The translations under genes and the position numbers were made by a program. From Paludibacter sp. (GTDB lineage Bacteria; Bacteroidota; Bacteroidia; Bacteroidales; Paludibacteraceae): a stretch of DNA of 64,000 nt. Positions 17,635-24,818 of this stretch are shown here, one piece after another. Location of the stretch: assembly GCA_024710005.1 (NCBI GenBank), contig JANJVQ010000028.1:33469-97468 (forward strand), written 5' to 3'. The first letter of the stretch is position 1, and each line of letters starts with the position of its first letter. A model generated the notes under the pieces. The model worked only from the letters and a program-made list of their open reading frames with translations. It was not told the origin of the DNA and made no database searches.

Positions 17635-19122
17635 TTAATTGACTGAAGATAATTTTGTGTTTGTGAGAAATTGATGATATGCTTTTGTCCATAGCCCTGT
17701 ATCTTTCGGAACAAATTCATCTAACTGAACAGAATCACAGATAATTTTGCGCATTTCCGGCAATGAATCAACCACTCCGGCCGCTTTAGCCTGAATCATG
17801 ATGTTACCGATCGCGGTAGCTTCGGATGGACCGGCAACGACCGGAATACCAATGGCATTGGCCGTAAACTGATTCAGCAAAGTATTTTTTGAACCGCCAC
17901 CGATTACATGCAATTTTTGAATCGGGAAGGGAGCGAAGGTTTTCAACAAACCAAGTACATAATTGTATTTCAATGCGAGACTTTCGAAAATGCAACGTAC
18001 TGTTTCTGCATGTGATGACGGGGCATTTTGGTCTGTAAATATACAGTAATCGACAATCGCCCGGGTCATGCTTGCCGGATTGGCAAACAATGGGTGATCC
18101 GGATCAATCATGGATTGAAAGGCTGGAACCGATTCTGCCATTTGCACCAGTTTCTCGTACTCATAACAAATACCCTCTTTTTTCCATTCTTTCAGACATT
18201 GTTCCAGCAACCACATGCCGGTGATGTTTTTCAAGAAACGGGTTGTACCCTCTACCCCACCTTCATTGGTAAAATTAAGTCTAAAAGATTCCTCATTGAT
18301 GATGGCATCTCTTACTTCAATACCCATCAGCGACCAGGTTCCTGAACTCAGGTAAGCAAAGTTTTCATTCAATGCCGGAACAGCAGCTACTGCTGATGCT
18401 GTATCATGACCTGCAACCGCCACAACCGGAACTTTACCCAGTTCACATTCGGCGGCAATGTCATCCCGCAACGTTCCAATTACATGACCGGGCGTGACAA
18501 TATCACCTAAAACTGAGGGAGAAATTCCAGCTTTTTCAAGCAACTCATTTTCAAATTTCTTTGTAACCGGGTTCAGCATCTGAGAAGTAGACGCGATGGT
18601 ATATTCGACCACTTTCTGACCTGTGAGCAAATACGCAAGGGCATCAGGCATAAATATAATTTCTTTCGTCGCTTTCAGCAATGAATTATTGGCCTGACTC
18701 AGGGCAAACAATTGATAGAGACTATTGAAATTCATGACCTGGATTCCGGTCAATTCATATACCCTCTCACGGGGAATTATTTTGAAGTATCTTTCAGGAG
18801 CATCGACAGTATGAGGATCACGGTAGGCATACGGAGCACCGAGGATTGTACCATCTTCGGCAATCAAAGCAAAATCAACACCCCAGGTATCAATACCAAT
18901 AGATGTTATTTCAACTCCTTCTTTTTTGGCAGCTGCTAATCCGGCTTTCAGGCTTTCAAACAATGCATAGATGTTCCAGTGAAGATGCTCTCCGATTTGA
19001 AGCATCTGGTTAGGAAAACGTGTCAGTTCCTTCATCCGAAGTCTGCCGTTTTCGATAGATCCCAATATAGAGCGACCACTGGTTGCCCCAAGGTCGAAAG
19101 CTAAAAAAGATTTGTTTCTCAT
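17635..19122 (-). CDS. rhaB: L-rhamnulokinase
   Basis: FGGY-family kinase that phosphorylates L-rhamnulose to L-rhamnulose-1-phosphate. The start MRNKSFLAFD at 19122 is chosen because the ATP phosphate-binding motif DLGATSGRS begins nine residues in; the longer ATG adds seven residues inside the presumed leader. Further motifs are AGHDTASA, SGTWSLMG and GGGSKNTLLNQFTA near the C-terminus, the last typical for rhamnulokinase. 495 aa, normal length. First gene of the downstream rha transcript (rhaB-E2-E3-E1-PHP-aldolase and on), with a promoter at 19143-19186. Confidence 0.93.
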   Translation of the reverse strand: MRNKSFLAFDLGATSGRSILGSIENGRLRMKELTRFPNQMLQIGEHLHWNIYALFESLKAGLAAAKKEGVEITSIGIDTWGVDFALIAEDGTILGAPYAYRDPHTVDAPERYFKIIPRERVYELTGIQVMNFNSLYQLFALSQANNSLLKATKEIIFMPDALAYLLTGQKVVEYTIASTSQMLNPVTKKFENELLEKAGISPSVLGDIVTPGHVIGTLRDDIAAECELGKVPVVAVAGHDTASAVAAVPALNENFAYLSSGTWSLMGIEVRDAIINEESFRLNFTNEGGVEGTTRFLKNITGMWLLEQCLKEWKKEGICYEYEKLVQMAESVPAFQSMIDPDHPLFANPASMTRAIVDYCIFTDQNAPSSHAETVRCIFESLALKYNYVLGLLKTFAPFPIQKLHVIGGGSKNTLLNQFTANAIGIPVVAGPSEATAIGNIMIQAKAAGVVDSLPEMRKIICDSVQLDEFVPKDTGLWTKAYHQFLTNTKLSSVN

Positions 19123-19142
19123 GATACATTTTAATCCTGACA

Positions 19143-19186
19143 CAAAAGTATGTATCCAACAAGAAAATGACCTGAGAAAAATGACA
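19143..19186 (-). promoter_or_regulatory. rhaB promoter with candidate activator box
   Basis: On the minus strand: a TGTCATTTTTC box starting at 19186, then 44 bases in total to the end of TACTTTTG (19150-19143), a -7 box of the TAnnTTTG type. A second GTCATTTTC lies 14 bases inside the first. No TTTG is present at the -33 position. The rhaA promoter has the same box at exactly the same distance, which suggests a shared activator, most simply the AraC-type protein at 20749-21657. Confidence 0.6.
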
Positions 19187-19246
19187 TTTAAACCTTACTT
19201 TTTGTTCAGTCTTTCACCTCAAGGCTTTTTCATCGTTCCATAAAAC

Positions 19247-19270
19247 TGATCTGCCCCCAAAAAGTTGGAC
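19247..19270. mobile_element. Possible remnant insertion-sequence end (IS3-like)
   Basis: TGATCTGCCCCCAAAAAG followed by TTGGAC resembles the terminal inverted repeats of some IS3-family elements. No transposase and no second end are nearby, so at most this is a scar. Confidence 0.25.
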
Positions 19271-19272
19271 GA

Positions 19273-19322
19273 AGAAGTGCCTGTAAATTCCTTGAAAGCC
19301 CTTCGAAATATGAAATAAGCTT
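19273..19322 (-). pseudogene. Relic of an AraC-family helix-turn-helix gene
   Basis: On the minus strand one frame reads FRRAFKEFTGTS, identical to residues in the HTH of the intact regulator at 20749-21657 (FRRAFKEFTGTSPSK). About 45 bases align at DNA level with roughly 85% identity by eye, then the similarity stops. It lies between rhaB and the inserted ATPase, next to a possible IS end, and points to a duplication or rearrangement here. No intact frame remains. Confidence 0.6.
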
Positions 19323-19354
19323 AGCATATCGCCGAAATCACACCATGCAAATTA

Positions 19355-19457
19355 CGTAATATTTGGAGTTATAAACCAATTTTTAGCGTAATATTTGGAG
19401 TTAAACATCGTTTTTTTGCGTAATATTTGGAGTTAAAGACAAATTAAAGTATCTTTG
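19355..19457 (+). promoter_or_regulatory. Three 32-bp-phased direct repeats overlapping the ATPase promoter
   Basis: CGTAATATTTGGAGTTA occurs at 19355, 19387 and 19419, exactly 32 bases apart. A TATCTTTG -7 box lies at 19450-19457, and the TTTG inside the third repeat (19426-19429) is 20 bases upstream of it, the right place for -33. The third repeat therefore contains part of the promoter, and a protein bound to the array would sit on one face of the DNA. Upstream, 19187-19246 holds nothing I recognise. Confidence 0.7.
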
Positions 19458-19496
19458 AACAATAAAAATGAATACTTATTTGAATTACATCAGAAC

Positions 19497-20744
19497 ATGA
19501 GAAACAGACAATACGCTAACACATTACTAAAAAAAAGTATTTCCAGATTCGGAAGGATACTTGTATTGACAGGAGCACGCCAAACAGGAAAAACAACCTT
19601 GGTTCGTCGTCTTTTCCCCGACTACACCTATATTTCAATCGAAGATCCGGTAATGCGCAGCACATTCAGCAATCTTACAGCAGAACAATGGAAAAGTATA
19701 TACCCAAAAGCCATTCTTGATGAAGTTCAAAAAGAACCGCAACTGATCGAAAGCATCAAAGCCACTTACGATCAGTGGGACGAACCACGTTATATTTTGT
19801 TGGGTTCGAGTCAGTTGTTGTTAATGGAAAAAGTACGTGAGAGTTTAGCCGGAAGATGTTCAATTGTCGAGATTTACCCGCTTACACTACCTGAATTGCA
19901 AACAAAAGGTTGGGAAGACCCTGTAGTTCCATCTTTGTTTCAACAGGAAATTCAACAACAAATTGATGGTGATTATTTACCTTCATTTTTATTGGACAAG
20001 AAACATATTTCGAAGTTGGCTGCTTATAATCACTACCTCCAATTTGGTGGTTATCCAGCAGTTAGTGGCTCCGATACAACTCCTGATGAAAAAGCGGAAT
20101 GGTTAAAAAATTATGTCCGCACTTATTTGGAGCGTGATGTACGAGATTTGGCTTCGTTTCGGGATTTGGAACCGTTCGTAAAACTCCAACAATATATCGC
20201 ACTCAATACTGGCTCACTCACCAATGCATCGTCAATTGGTAAACAGCTGGGTGTATCTGTAAAAACAGTTCAGCGCTATATAAAATACTTCGAAATGAGC
20301 TATCAGGCACTTAATTTACCTTCATGGTCACGTAATCCAAACAAGCGTTTGGTTAAATCATCGAAAGTACATTATATGGACCTGGGGGTGATTCACGCAG
20401 TCTTAAATAAACGAGGCGGACTAACCGGAAATGAATACGAAAGTGCCATTGTTTCGGAAATCTACAAACAAGCCAAAAGTGTTGATTCAGCAGTACAGTT
20501 TAGTTTTTTACGTACACACGATGGCAAAGAAGTTGATTTACTGCTCGAATTTCAGGACTTTTATTATGCTTTCGAAATAAAAATGGCCGAAAGAGTAAAC
20601 CGAACTGATGCTAAGCATTTGTTTGGCTTGGAAGAAATACTTGATAAGCCGGTAAAGAAAGCCTTTTTGTTATCCAATGATGTAGACACAAAATATTTCG
20701 ACGAAAAAACAATAGCTATACATGCTGCGATGTTTTTGGGATAA
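19497..20744 (+). CDS. AAA-type ATPase with DUF4143 C-terminal domain
   Basis: Member of the AAA_14/DUF4143 ATPase group. Walker A is GARQTGKTTL (near residue 27 from this start), a Walker B-like AILDEVQ follows, then the sensor-like LGSSQ, and the C-terminal DUF4143 region contains a nuclease-like DGKEVDLLLEF stretch. The ATG at 19497 is chosen because an in-frame TTG at 19455 lies inside the -7 box. Function in cells is not established for the family. The gene sits opposite to its neighbours between rhaB and its likely regulator, which looks like an insertion into the rha locus. It ends 4 bases from the regulator's stop. Confidence 0.88.
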   Translation: MRNRQYANTLLKKSISRFGRILVLTGARQTGKTTLVRRLFPDYTYISIEDPVMRSTFSNLTAEQWKSIYPKAILDEVQKEPQLIESIKATYDQWDEPRYILLGSSQLLLMEKVRESLAGRCSIVEIYPLTLPELQTKGWEDPVVPSLFQQEIQQQIDGDYLPSFLLDKKHISKLAAYNHYLQFGGYPAVSGSDTTPDEKAEWLKNYVRTYLERDVRDLASFRDLEPFVKLQQYIALNTGSLTNASSIGKQLGVSVKTVQRYIKYFEMSYQALNLPSWSRNPNKRLVKSSKVHYMDLGVIHAVLNKRGGLTGNEYESAIVSEIYKQAKSVDSAVQFSFLRTHDGKEVDLLLEFQDFYYAFEIKMAERVNRTDAKHLFGLEEILDKPVKKAFLLSNDVDTKYFDEKTIAIHAAMFLG

Positions 20745-20748
20745 TCCC

Positions 20749-21657
20749 TCATCCCTTCACCTCCACGCTATTCCGGTACTCCAACGGTGTCATACCCATT
20801 CTTTTTTTAAAAAATACCGGGAAGTAGTCAGGATTTTCGTAATTCAGACTGTAAGCTATTTCTTTTACGGATTGTGAGGTAGTGGATAACAGTAATTTGG
20901 CCTCATTCAGCTTTAATTCCACCATGTATTTGGAGGGAGAAGTTCCTGTAAACTCCTTAAAAGCCCTGCGAAATCCGGAATAACTTATATTCAACTCTCC
21001 TGCTATATCTTCGGCTGAAATATTCTTGTAAACCGATTCCCGCATGATTACCTTGGCTTTGTTCATTTTCTGAATCAGGTCTTCATCCTGAAAATCACGG
21101 GTTTTGTCACGGTAATACATCAATCCCAAAATATGCATGACAATTCCCAAAAGCGCTTGCTGATAACCTGCCCGCTCTTCGTTGGCAATTTCGATGGCTT
21201 TCAAATATAAATCAACAATACGTTCATTGAGTCCGATTGTAAACACCGGAGGTCGGTTAATAAAAAACCCTTCTTCCACAATTTTATCAATAATATCTCC
21301 TTTAAAACCAATCCAGTATTCATTCCACCCCGATTTTTGAATGGGTTTGTAGGTATGCCAGACACCAGGCATCAAAAAAAACATTTTACCTTCGGTGATG
21401 TAACAGGTTTGTTTATTGGAGGTTCCGAAAGTAAAAACACCGTTCCCGTTTGTAATGTATAAAAGCTGGTATTCATTTAATACGCGACCCTTTTCCGGAT
21501 TAAAATAATAACCTTTAGGGTGATTCTTCGGGGGATAGACTTCGTTTTCTTCTATTTTCTGACAACCGACGGTAGTGACTGTTAATCCCCACAGCTCATC
21601 TTCTTCGGAAGTCACCATGTAATTTACATTGCGGTTTAAATGATGGGGCATTTGCAT
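20749..21657 (-). CDS. AraC-family transcriptional regulator, likely of rhamnose genes
   Basis: 302 aa. The N-terminal half is a cupin-like sugar-sensing domain (GNGVFTFGTSNKQ, FFLMPGVWHTYKP). The C-terminal ~100 residues form the double HTH: ISAEDIAGELNISYSGFRRA, then VKEIAYSLNYENPDYFPVFF and the signature KKRMGMTPLEYR. It lies 88 bases downstream of rhaT and has its own good promoter (21680-21711). Location and family suggest rhamnose-dependent activation of rhaA and rhaB; the effector is inferred. Confidence 0.88.
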   Translation of the reverse strand: MQMPHHLNRNVNYMVTSEEDELWGLTVTTVGCQKIEENEVYPPKNHPKGYYFNPEKGRVLNEYQLLYITNGNGVFTFGTSNKQTCYITEGKMFFLMPGVWHTYKPIQKSGWNEYWIGFKGDIIDKIVEEGFFINRPPVFTIGLNERIVDLYLKAIEIANEERAGYQQALLGIVMHILGLMYYRDKTRDFQDEDLIQKMNKAKVIMRESVYKNISAEDIAGELNISYSGFRRAFKEFTGTSPSKYMVELKLNEAKLLLSTTSQSVKEIAYSLNYENPDYFPVFFKKRMGMTPLEYRNSVEVKG

Positions 21658-21679
21658 TAGATTTTATGCTATTTAGTTG

Positions 21680-21711
21680 CAAAAATAGAATAATTATTTT
21701 CAAACTGCAAA
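21680..21711 (-). promoter_or_regulatory. Promoter of the AraC-type regulator
   Basis: Minus strand: TTTG (21711-21708), 20 bases, TATTTTTG (21687-21680). This matches the Bacteroidota -33/-7 pair well, unlike the rhaA and rhaB promoters, so the regulator may be expressed constitutively. Confidence 0.65.
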
Positions 21712-21745
21712 CTAAGGGAGCGTAGCGAGGGAACTAAATGTTCAA

Positions 21746-22777
21746 TCAAAGTAAATTCGGTAATATCAGCGAAAAAATCAAGATCAACATCCCTGCAGCC
21801 AACACCACGATGGTTTTTGTTCCGGCGCCTTTCCACTCTTTCAACAAGATTCCCCATACATTGCTGAAAGTAACATTCAGCGACATCAGGATGCTCCACG
21901 AGAACAACATCATCACACTTCCTTCGGACAGAAAACTTTTTCCCAGCGCCAACCCGAAGAACTGCGAATACCACAGGATACCGGCTAAGGCGCAAAACAA
22001 CACATTTTGGACGAAAACACGACCGGATACTTTGAAATAATCATTCCCAGTTTTGTTTTTAATATTCTGAAAGATACAGTAAACAGCATTGGTGATAAAA
22101 CCTCCCGAAGTAATCATCAGGATGGCAGGCAAACCGGCAAACAAAGGTTGTGCTCCCAATTCAAGTGCAGCGATTCTGATGGGTTCAGCAGCCTCTAAAC
22201 CGAGACTGAAACAAGCACTCATCACTCCGGCTAATAACGCAACCAACAGACCTTTGCCGAGCGCAAAATCTTTCACAGCTGCTTTCTTCTGTTCAGCCGT
22301 CATGTTTTTGGAGCGCAGACTCCCTGCATATCCGATAACAGCAATACCGACAATAGCCACACTTACCCCGATGAGCAATATAAGTCCTTCACCTTTAAAC
22401 AAGTCAGTACCGACCATCAGAGCAGGAATCAGCGTACCAAAAGCCGAGCAGGTTCCCAAGGCGATGGATTGTCCGAGCGCAATACCAAGGTACCGCATAC
22501 TCAAACCAAAGGTGAGTCCGCCCACACCCCACAACGCCCCAAAAAACAATGCTTTTAAAGCGGCTCCTTCGCCCGACGAAAGCACCTCTAACAGTGAATG
22601 TCCTTCCGGTACCGCCAGCAAAGCACCCAGATACGGAAAAACCAACCAGGCAAAAACTCCCTGCACCAGCCAGAAACTTTCCCATGCCCAGCTTTTGACT
22701 TTGTTGATGGGGACATAGGAGCTCGATTGTCCCATGCTGCCCAACGCGATGATGAATAGCCCGATGACGGTGTTCAT
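21746..22777 (-). CDS. rhaT: L-rhamnose/proton symporter
   Basis: Inner-membrane carrier that brings L-rhamnose into the cell with a proton. 343 aa with about ten hydrophobic segments. The N-terminus (IIALGSMGQSSSYVPINKVK, then WAWESFWLVQG) and the GVGGLTFGLSMRYLGIALGQ region are typical of the RhaT family. Starts 9 bases after the rhaA stop, so the two form a tight operon. Confidence 0.93.
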   Translation of the reverse strand: MNTVIGLFIIALGSMGQSSSYVPINKVKSWAWESFWLVQGVFAWLVFPYLGALLAVPEGHSLLEVLSSGEGAALKALFFGALWGVGGLTFGLSMRYLGIALGQSIALGTCSAFGTLIPALMVGTDLFKGEGLILLIGVSVAIVGIAVIGYAGSLRSKNMTAEQKKAAVKDFALGKGLLVALLAGVMSACFSLGLEAAEPIRIAALELGAQPLFAGLPAILMITSGGFITNAVYCIFQNIKNKTGNDYFKVSGRVFVQNVLFCALAGILWYSQFFGLALGKSFLSEGSVMMLFSWSILMSLNVTFSNVWGILLKEWKGAGTKTIVVLAAGMLILIFSLILPNLL

Positions 22778-22786
22778 AATTACAAC

Positions 22787-24049
22787 TTATCTTTTAATAG
22801 TAACCTCTTTTTCATACTCTTGGATATTCGCAATGTATGCATCTCCGGCAGGAACACCTTTTTGCATGCAATAATAATCATACACAGCCGCCCAGGGCAA
22901 AGCTTTTGCTTCTTCCAACAATGCCATGCGTTCGAAATGCTGACCATTTGCTTCGTATTGACGGAGTTGTGTAATCGGCTCAAGTAATGCCTGCAACAAG
23001 GCTTTTTGGGTAGCACGAACACCCACTACATAAGCACCGATCCTGTTGATAGAAGCATCGAAATAATCTAAGCCAACATGTACCCGATCAATGGCATTTG
23101 CCCGAATAATCTCCTGCATAATGGCTTGAATTTCATCGGTCAGCAACACCACATGGTCACTGTCCCAACGCACCCCACGGCTGACATGCAACATGATTTC
23201 CGGTGCAAAAAGTAATAAGGAGGATATTTTGTCTGAAATTACCTCAGTAGGATGAAAATGACCGGAATCAAGTGTTATCATTTTATTATTAGTAACCCCG
23301 TACCCCATGTAAAACTCGTGTGAACCAACCACATAGCTCTCACTACCTATACCAAACAATTTACATTCGATGCTGTCGAGCATATAGTCATCATTGGTCT
23401 TGTATTCAAAGATTTTATCCAGCGATTCTTTCAGATTTTGACGATACAGCAACCTGTCAACCGTCAAATCTTTAGAACCGTCCGGAATCCATATGTTATG
23501 TATACATTTAGAACCTAACTGGCGACCCATTTCTTCAGCAATCTTCCGGCTACGAATCACATGGTCAATCCAAAACTCACGAATAGCCGGGTCACGATGC
23601 GACAAGGTAAATCCATCAGCCGATTTTTCATGCGAGAAACAAGTACAATTGAAATCTAATTTATAATTCTTTTCTTTTGCCCAGTCAATCCAGCTCTGAA
23701 AATGTTTGGGTTCAATTTCGTTACGATCTACACTTTCGCCTTTAAAATCGCCATAAAAAGCATGGATATTCACCCGGTGATCTCCGGGAATCAACGACAT
23801 GGCTTTATCAATATCGGCACGAAGTTCTGCAATTGTACGGGCTTTCCCGGGATAATTTCCGGTAGCCTGGATACCGCCTGTCAGTTCGCCGTCGCCATTC
23901 TCAAAACCGGTAACATCATCTGCCTGCCAGCAATGCAGCGAAATGGGAAGTTTGTCTAATTGATTGATTGCATTTTCTACATTGATGCCTAACTCTGCAT
24001 AACGTTCTTTTGCAGACTCGAAAGCCCGGGTAATTTGGTTATTTTTCAT
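22787..24049 (-). CDS. rhaA: L-rhamnose isomerase
   Basis: Converts L-rhamnose to L-rhamnulose in the cytoplasm, using divalent metal. 420 aa, standard length. Family stretches include LPISLHCWQADDVTGFE near residue 34, LDFNCTCFSHEKS, HNIWIPDGSKD, SIECKLFGIGSESYVVGSHE, LDSGHFHPTE (metal-binding region) and RWDSDHVV. First gene of the rhaA-rhaT transcript, with a promoter at 24073-24116. Confidence 0.96.
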   Translation of the reverse strand: MKNNQITRAFESAKERYAELGINVENAINQLDKLPISLHCWQADDVTGFENGDGELTGGIQATGNYPGKARTIAELRADIDKAMSLIPGDHRVNIHAFYGDFKGESVDRNEIEPKHFQSWIDWAKEKNYKLDFNCTCFSHEKSADGFTLSHRDPAIREFWIDHVIRSRKIAEEMGRQLGSKCIHNIWIPDGSKDLTVDRLLYRQNLKESLDKIFEYKTNDDYMLDSIECKLFGIGSESYVVGSHEFYMGYGVTNNKMITLDSGHFHPTEVISDKISSLLLFAPEIMLHVSRGVRWDSDHVVLLTDEIQAIMQEIIRANAIDRVHVGLDYFDASINRIGAYVVGVRATQKALLQALLEPITQLRQYEANGQHFERMALLEEAKALPWAAVYDYYCMQKGVPAGDAYIANIQEYEKEVTIKR

Positions 24050-24072
24050 GGGATAATAATTAGAATTTGAGG

Positions 24073-24116
24073 CAAAGGTATGGATAAGGGAGGTGCAAGA
24101 TTTTCGAATAATGACA
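24073..24116 (-). promoter_or_regulatory. rhaA promoter with candidate activator box
   Basis: Minus strand: TGTCATTATTC begins at 24116 and TACCTTTG (24080-24073) closes the 44-base block, the same geometry as at rhaB. The -33 position again has no TTTG. The leader to the rhaA start is short (about 20 bases). Confidence 0.62.
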
Positions 24117-24232
24117 ATAAAACTTTGATTTTTGATATTTATGTTTTACTATGCTATATGAACATATTTTATAAACATCATATTTTTTACTTACAGTTTT
24201 AAATATTCTTCCCTCTTTCTAAAAAATTTATT

Positions 24233-24240
24233 TATATTTG
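24233..24240 (+). promoter_or_regulatory. -7 box (TATATTTG) of the Lrp/AsnC gene
   Basis: Fits TAnnTTTG, 44 bases before the start codon; no strong -33. The rest of the rhaA-lrp gap (24117-24232) is AT-rich with no gene. Confidence 0.5.
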
Positions 24241-24284
24241 CAGCATATAAATAGAATATTTAATCAATTCCTGCAATTAACACC

Positions 24285-24782
24285 ATGGGACAACACCGTA
24301 TCGACCGATTAGACAAAAAAATCCTGCAACTCATTTCGCAGGATGCACGCATTCCTTTTTTAGAAGTGGCACGTGAATGCAATGTTTCCGGTGCAGCCAT
24401 CCATCAGCGCATACAGAAACTCAAAAACAATGGCATAATAAAAGGTTCGGAGTTTATCATCGACAACTATAAGGTTGGATATCAGACCTGTGCATTTATC
24501 GGTGTTACCTTGTCCGACATCAAGGCTTTCGCGGAAGTTGCAGAGGAATTAAAGAAGATTCCGGAAATCGTGGAATGCCATTATTCTACCGGCAAATACT
24601 CGCTATTCGTAAAAATATACGCCCGCGACAACAAACACCTGCTCCAGGTTATTGTTGACAAGATAACTGGTATTAAAGGAATATCTCACACAGAGACCTT
24701 CCAGATTTCGTTGGATGAAGTCTTCAACCGGCAATTATCCGCTTTTGATGCAGGAGAGGAAGAAGAGGAGGAAAATGAATAG
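24285..24782 (+). CDS. Lrp/AsnC-family transcriptional regulator
   Basis: 165 aa. N-terminal winged HTH (LDKKILQLISQDARIPFLEVARECNVSG, about 9-36, then AIHQRIQKLKNNGII) followed by a RAM/AsnC ligand-binding domain (about 70-150: TCAFIGVTLSD, EIVECHYSTGKYSLFVKIYA). It ends with an acidic tail of Glu residues. Transcribed divergently from rhaA; a link to rhamnose is not implied by sequence, as such regulators usually sense amino acids. GGTTAGT repeats follow directly. Confidence 0.88.
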   Translation: MGQHRIDRLDKKILQLISQDARIPFLEVARECNVSGAAIHQRIQKLKNNGIIKGSEFIIDNYKVGYQTCAFIGVTLSDIKAFAEVAEELKKIPEIVECHYSTGKYSLFVKIYARDNKHLLQVIVDKITGIKGISHTETFQISLDEVFNRQLSAFDAGEEEEEENE

Positions 24783-24790
24783 TTGATAAT

Positions 24791-24818
24791 GGTTAGTGGT
24801 TAGTGGTTAGTGGTTAGT
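24791..24818. repeat. Tandem GGTTAGT repeat (4 units of 7 bp)
   Basis: Four units between the convergent lrp and outer-membrane protein genes. The minus-strand gene takes its stop (CAC TAA) from the array. The same unit occurs at 61970-62001. Confidence 0.8.

Noticed and set aside
19355..19437. Short repeats with even spacing as a possible CRISPR array
   Set aside because: Only three ~17-bp repeats with ~13-bp spacers and no cas genes; they overlap a promoter.
22089..22718. 209-residue open frame opposite rhaT
   Set aside because: Shadow of a membrane-protein gene; Pro/Ser/Ala-rich with no start context.
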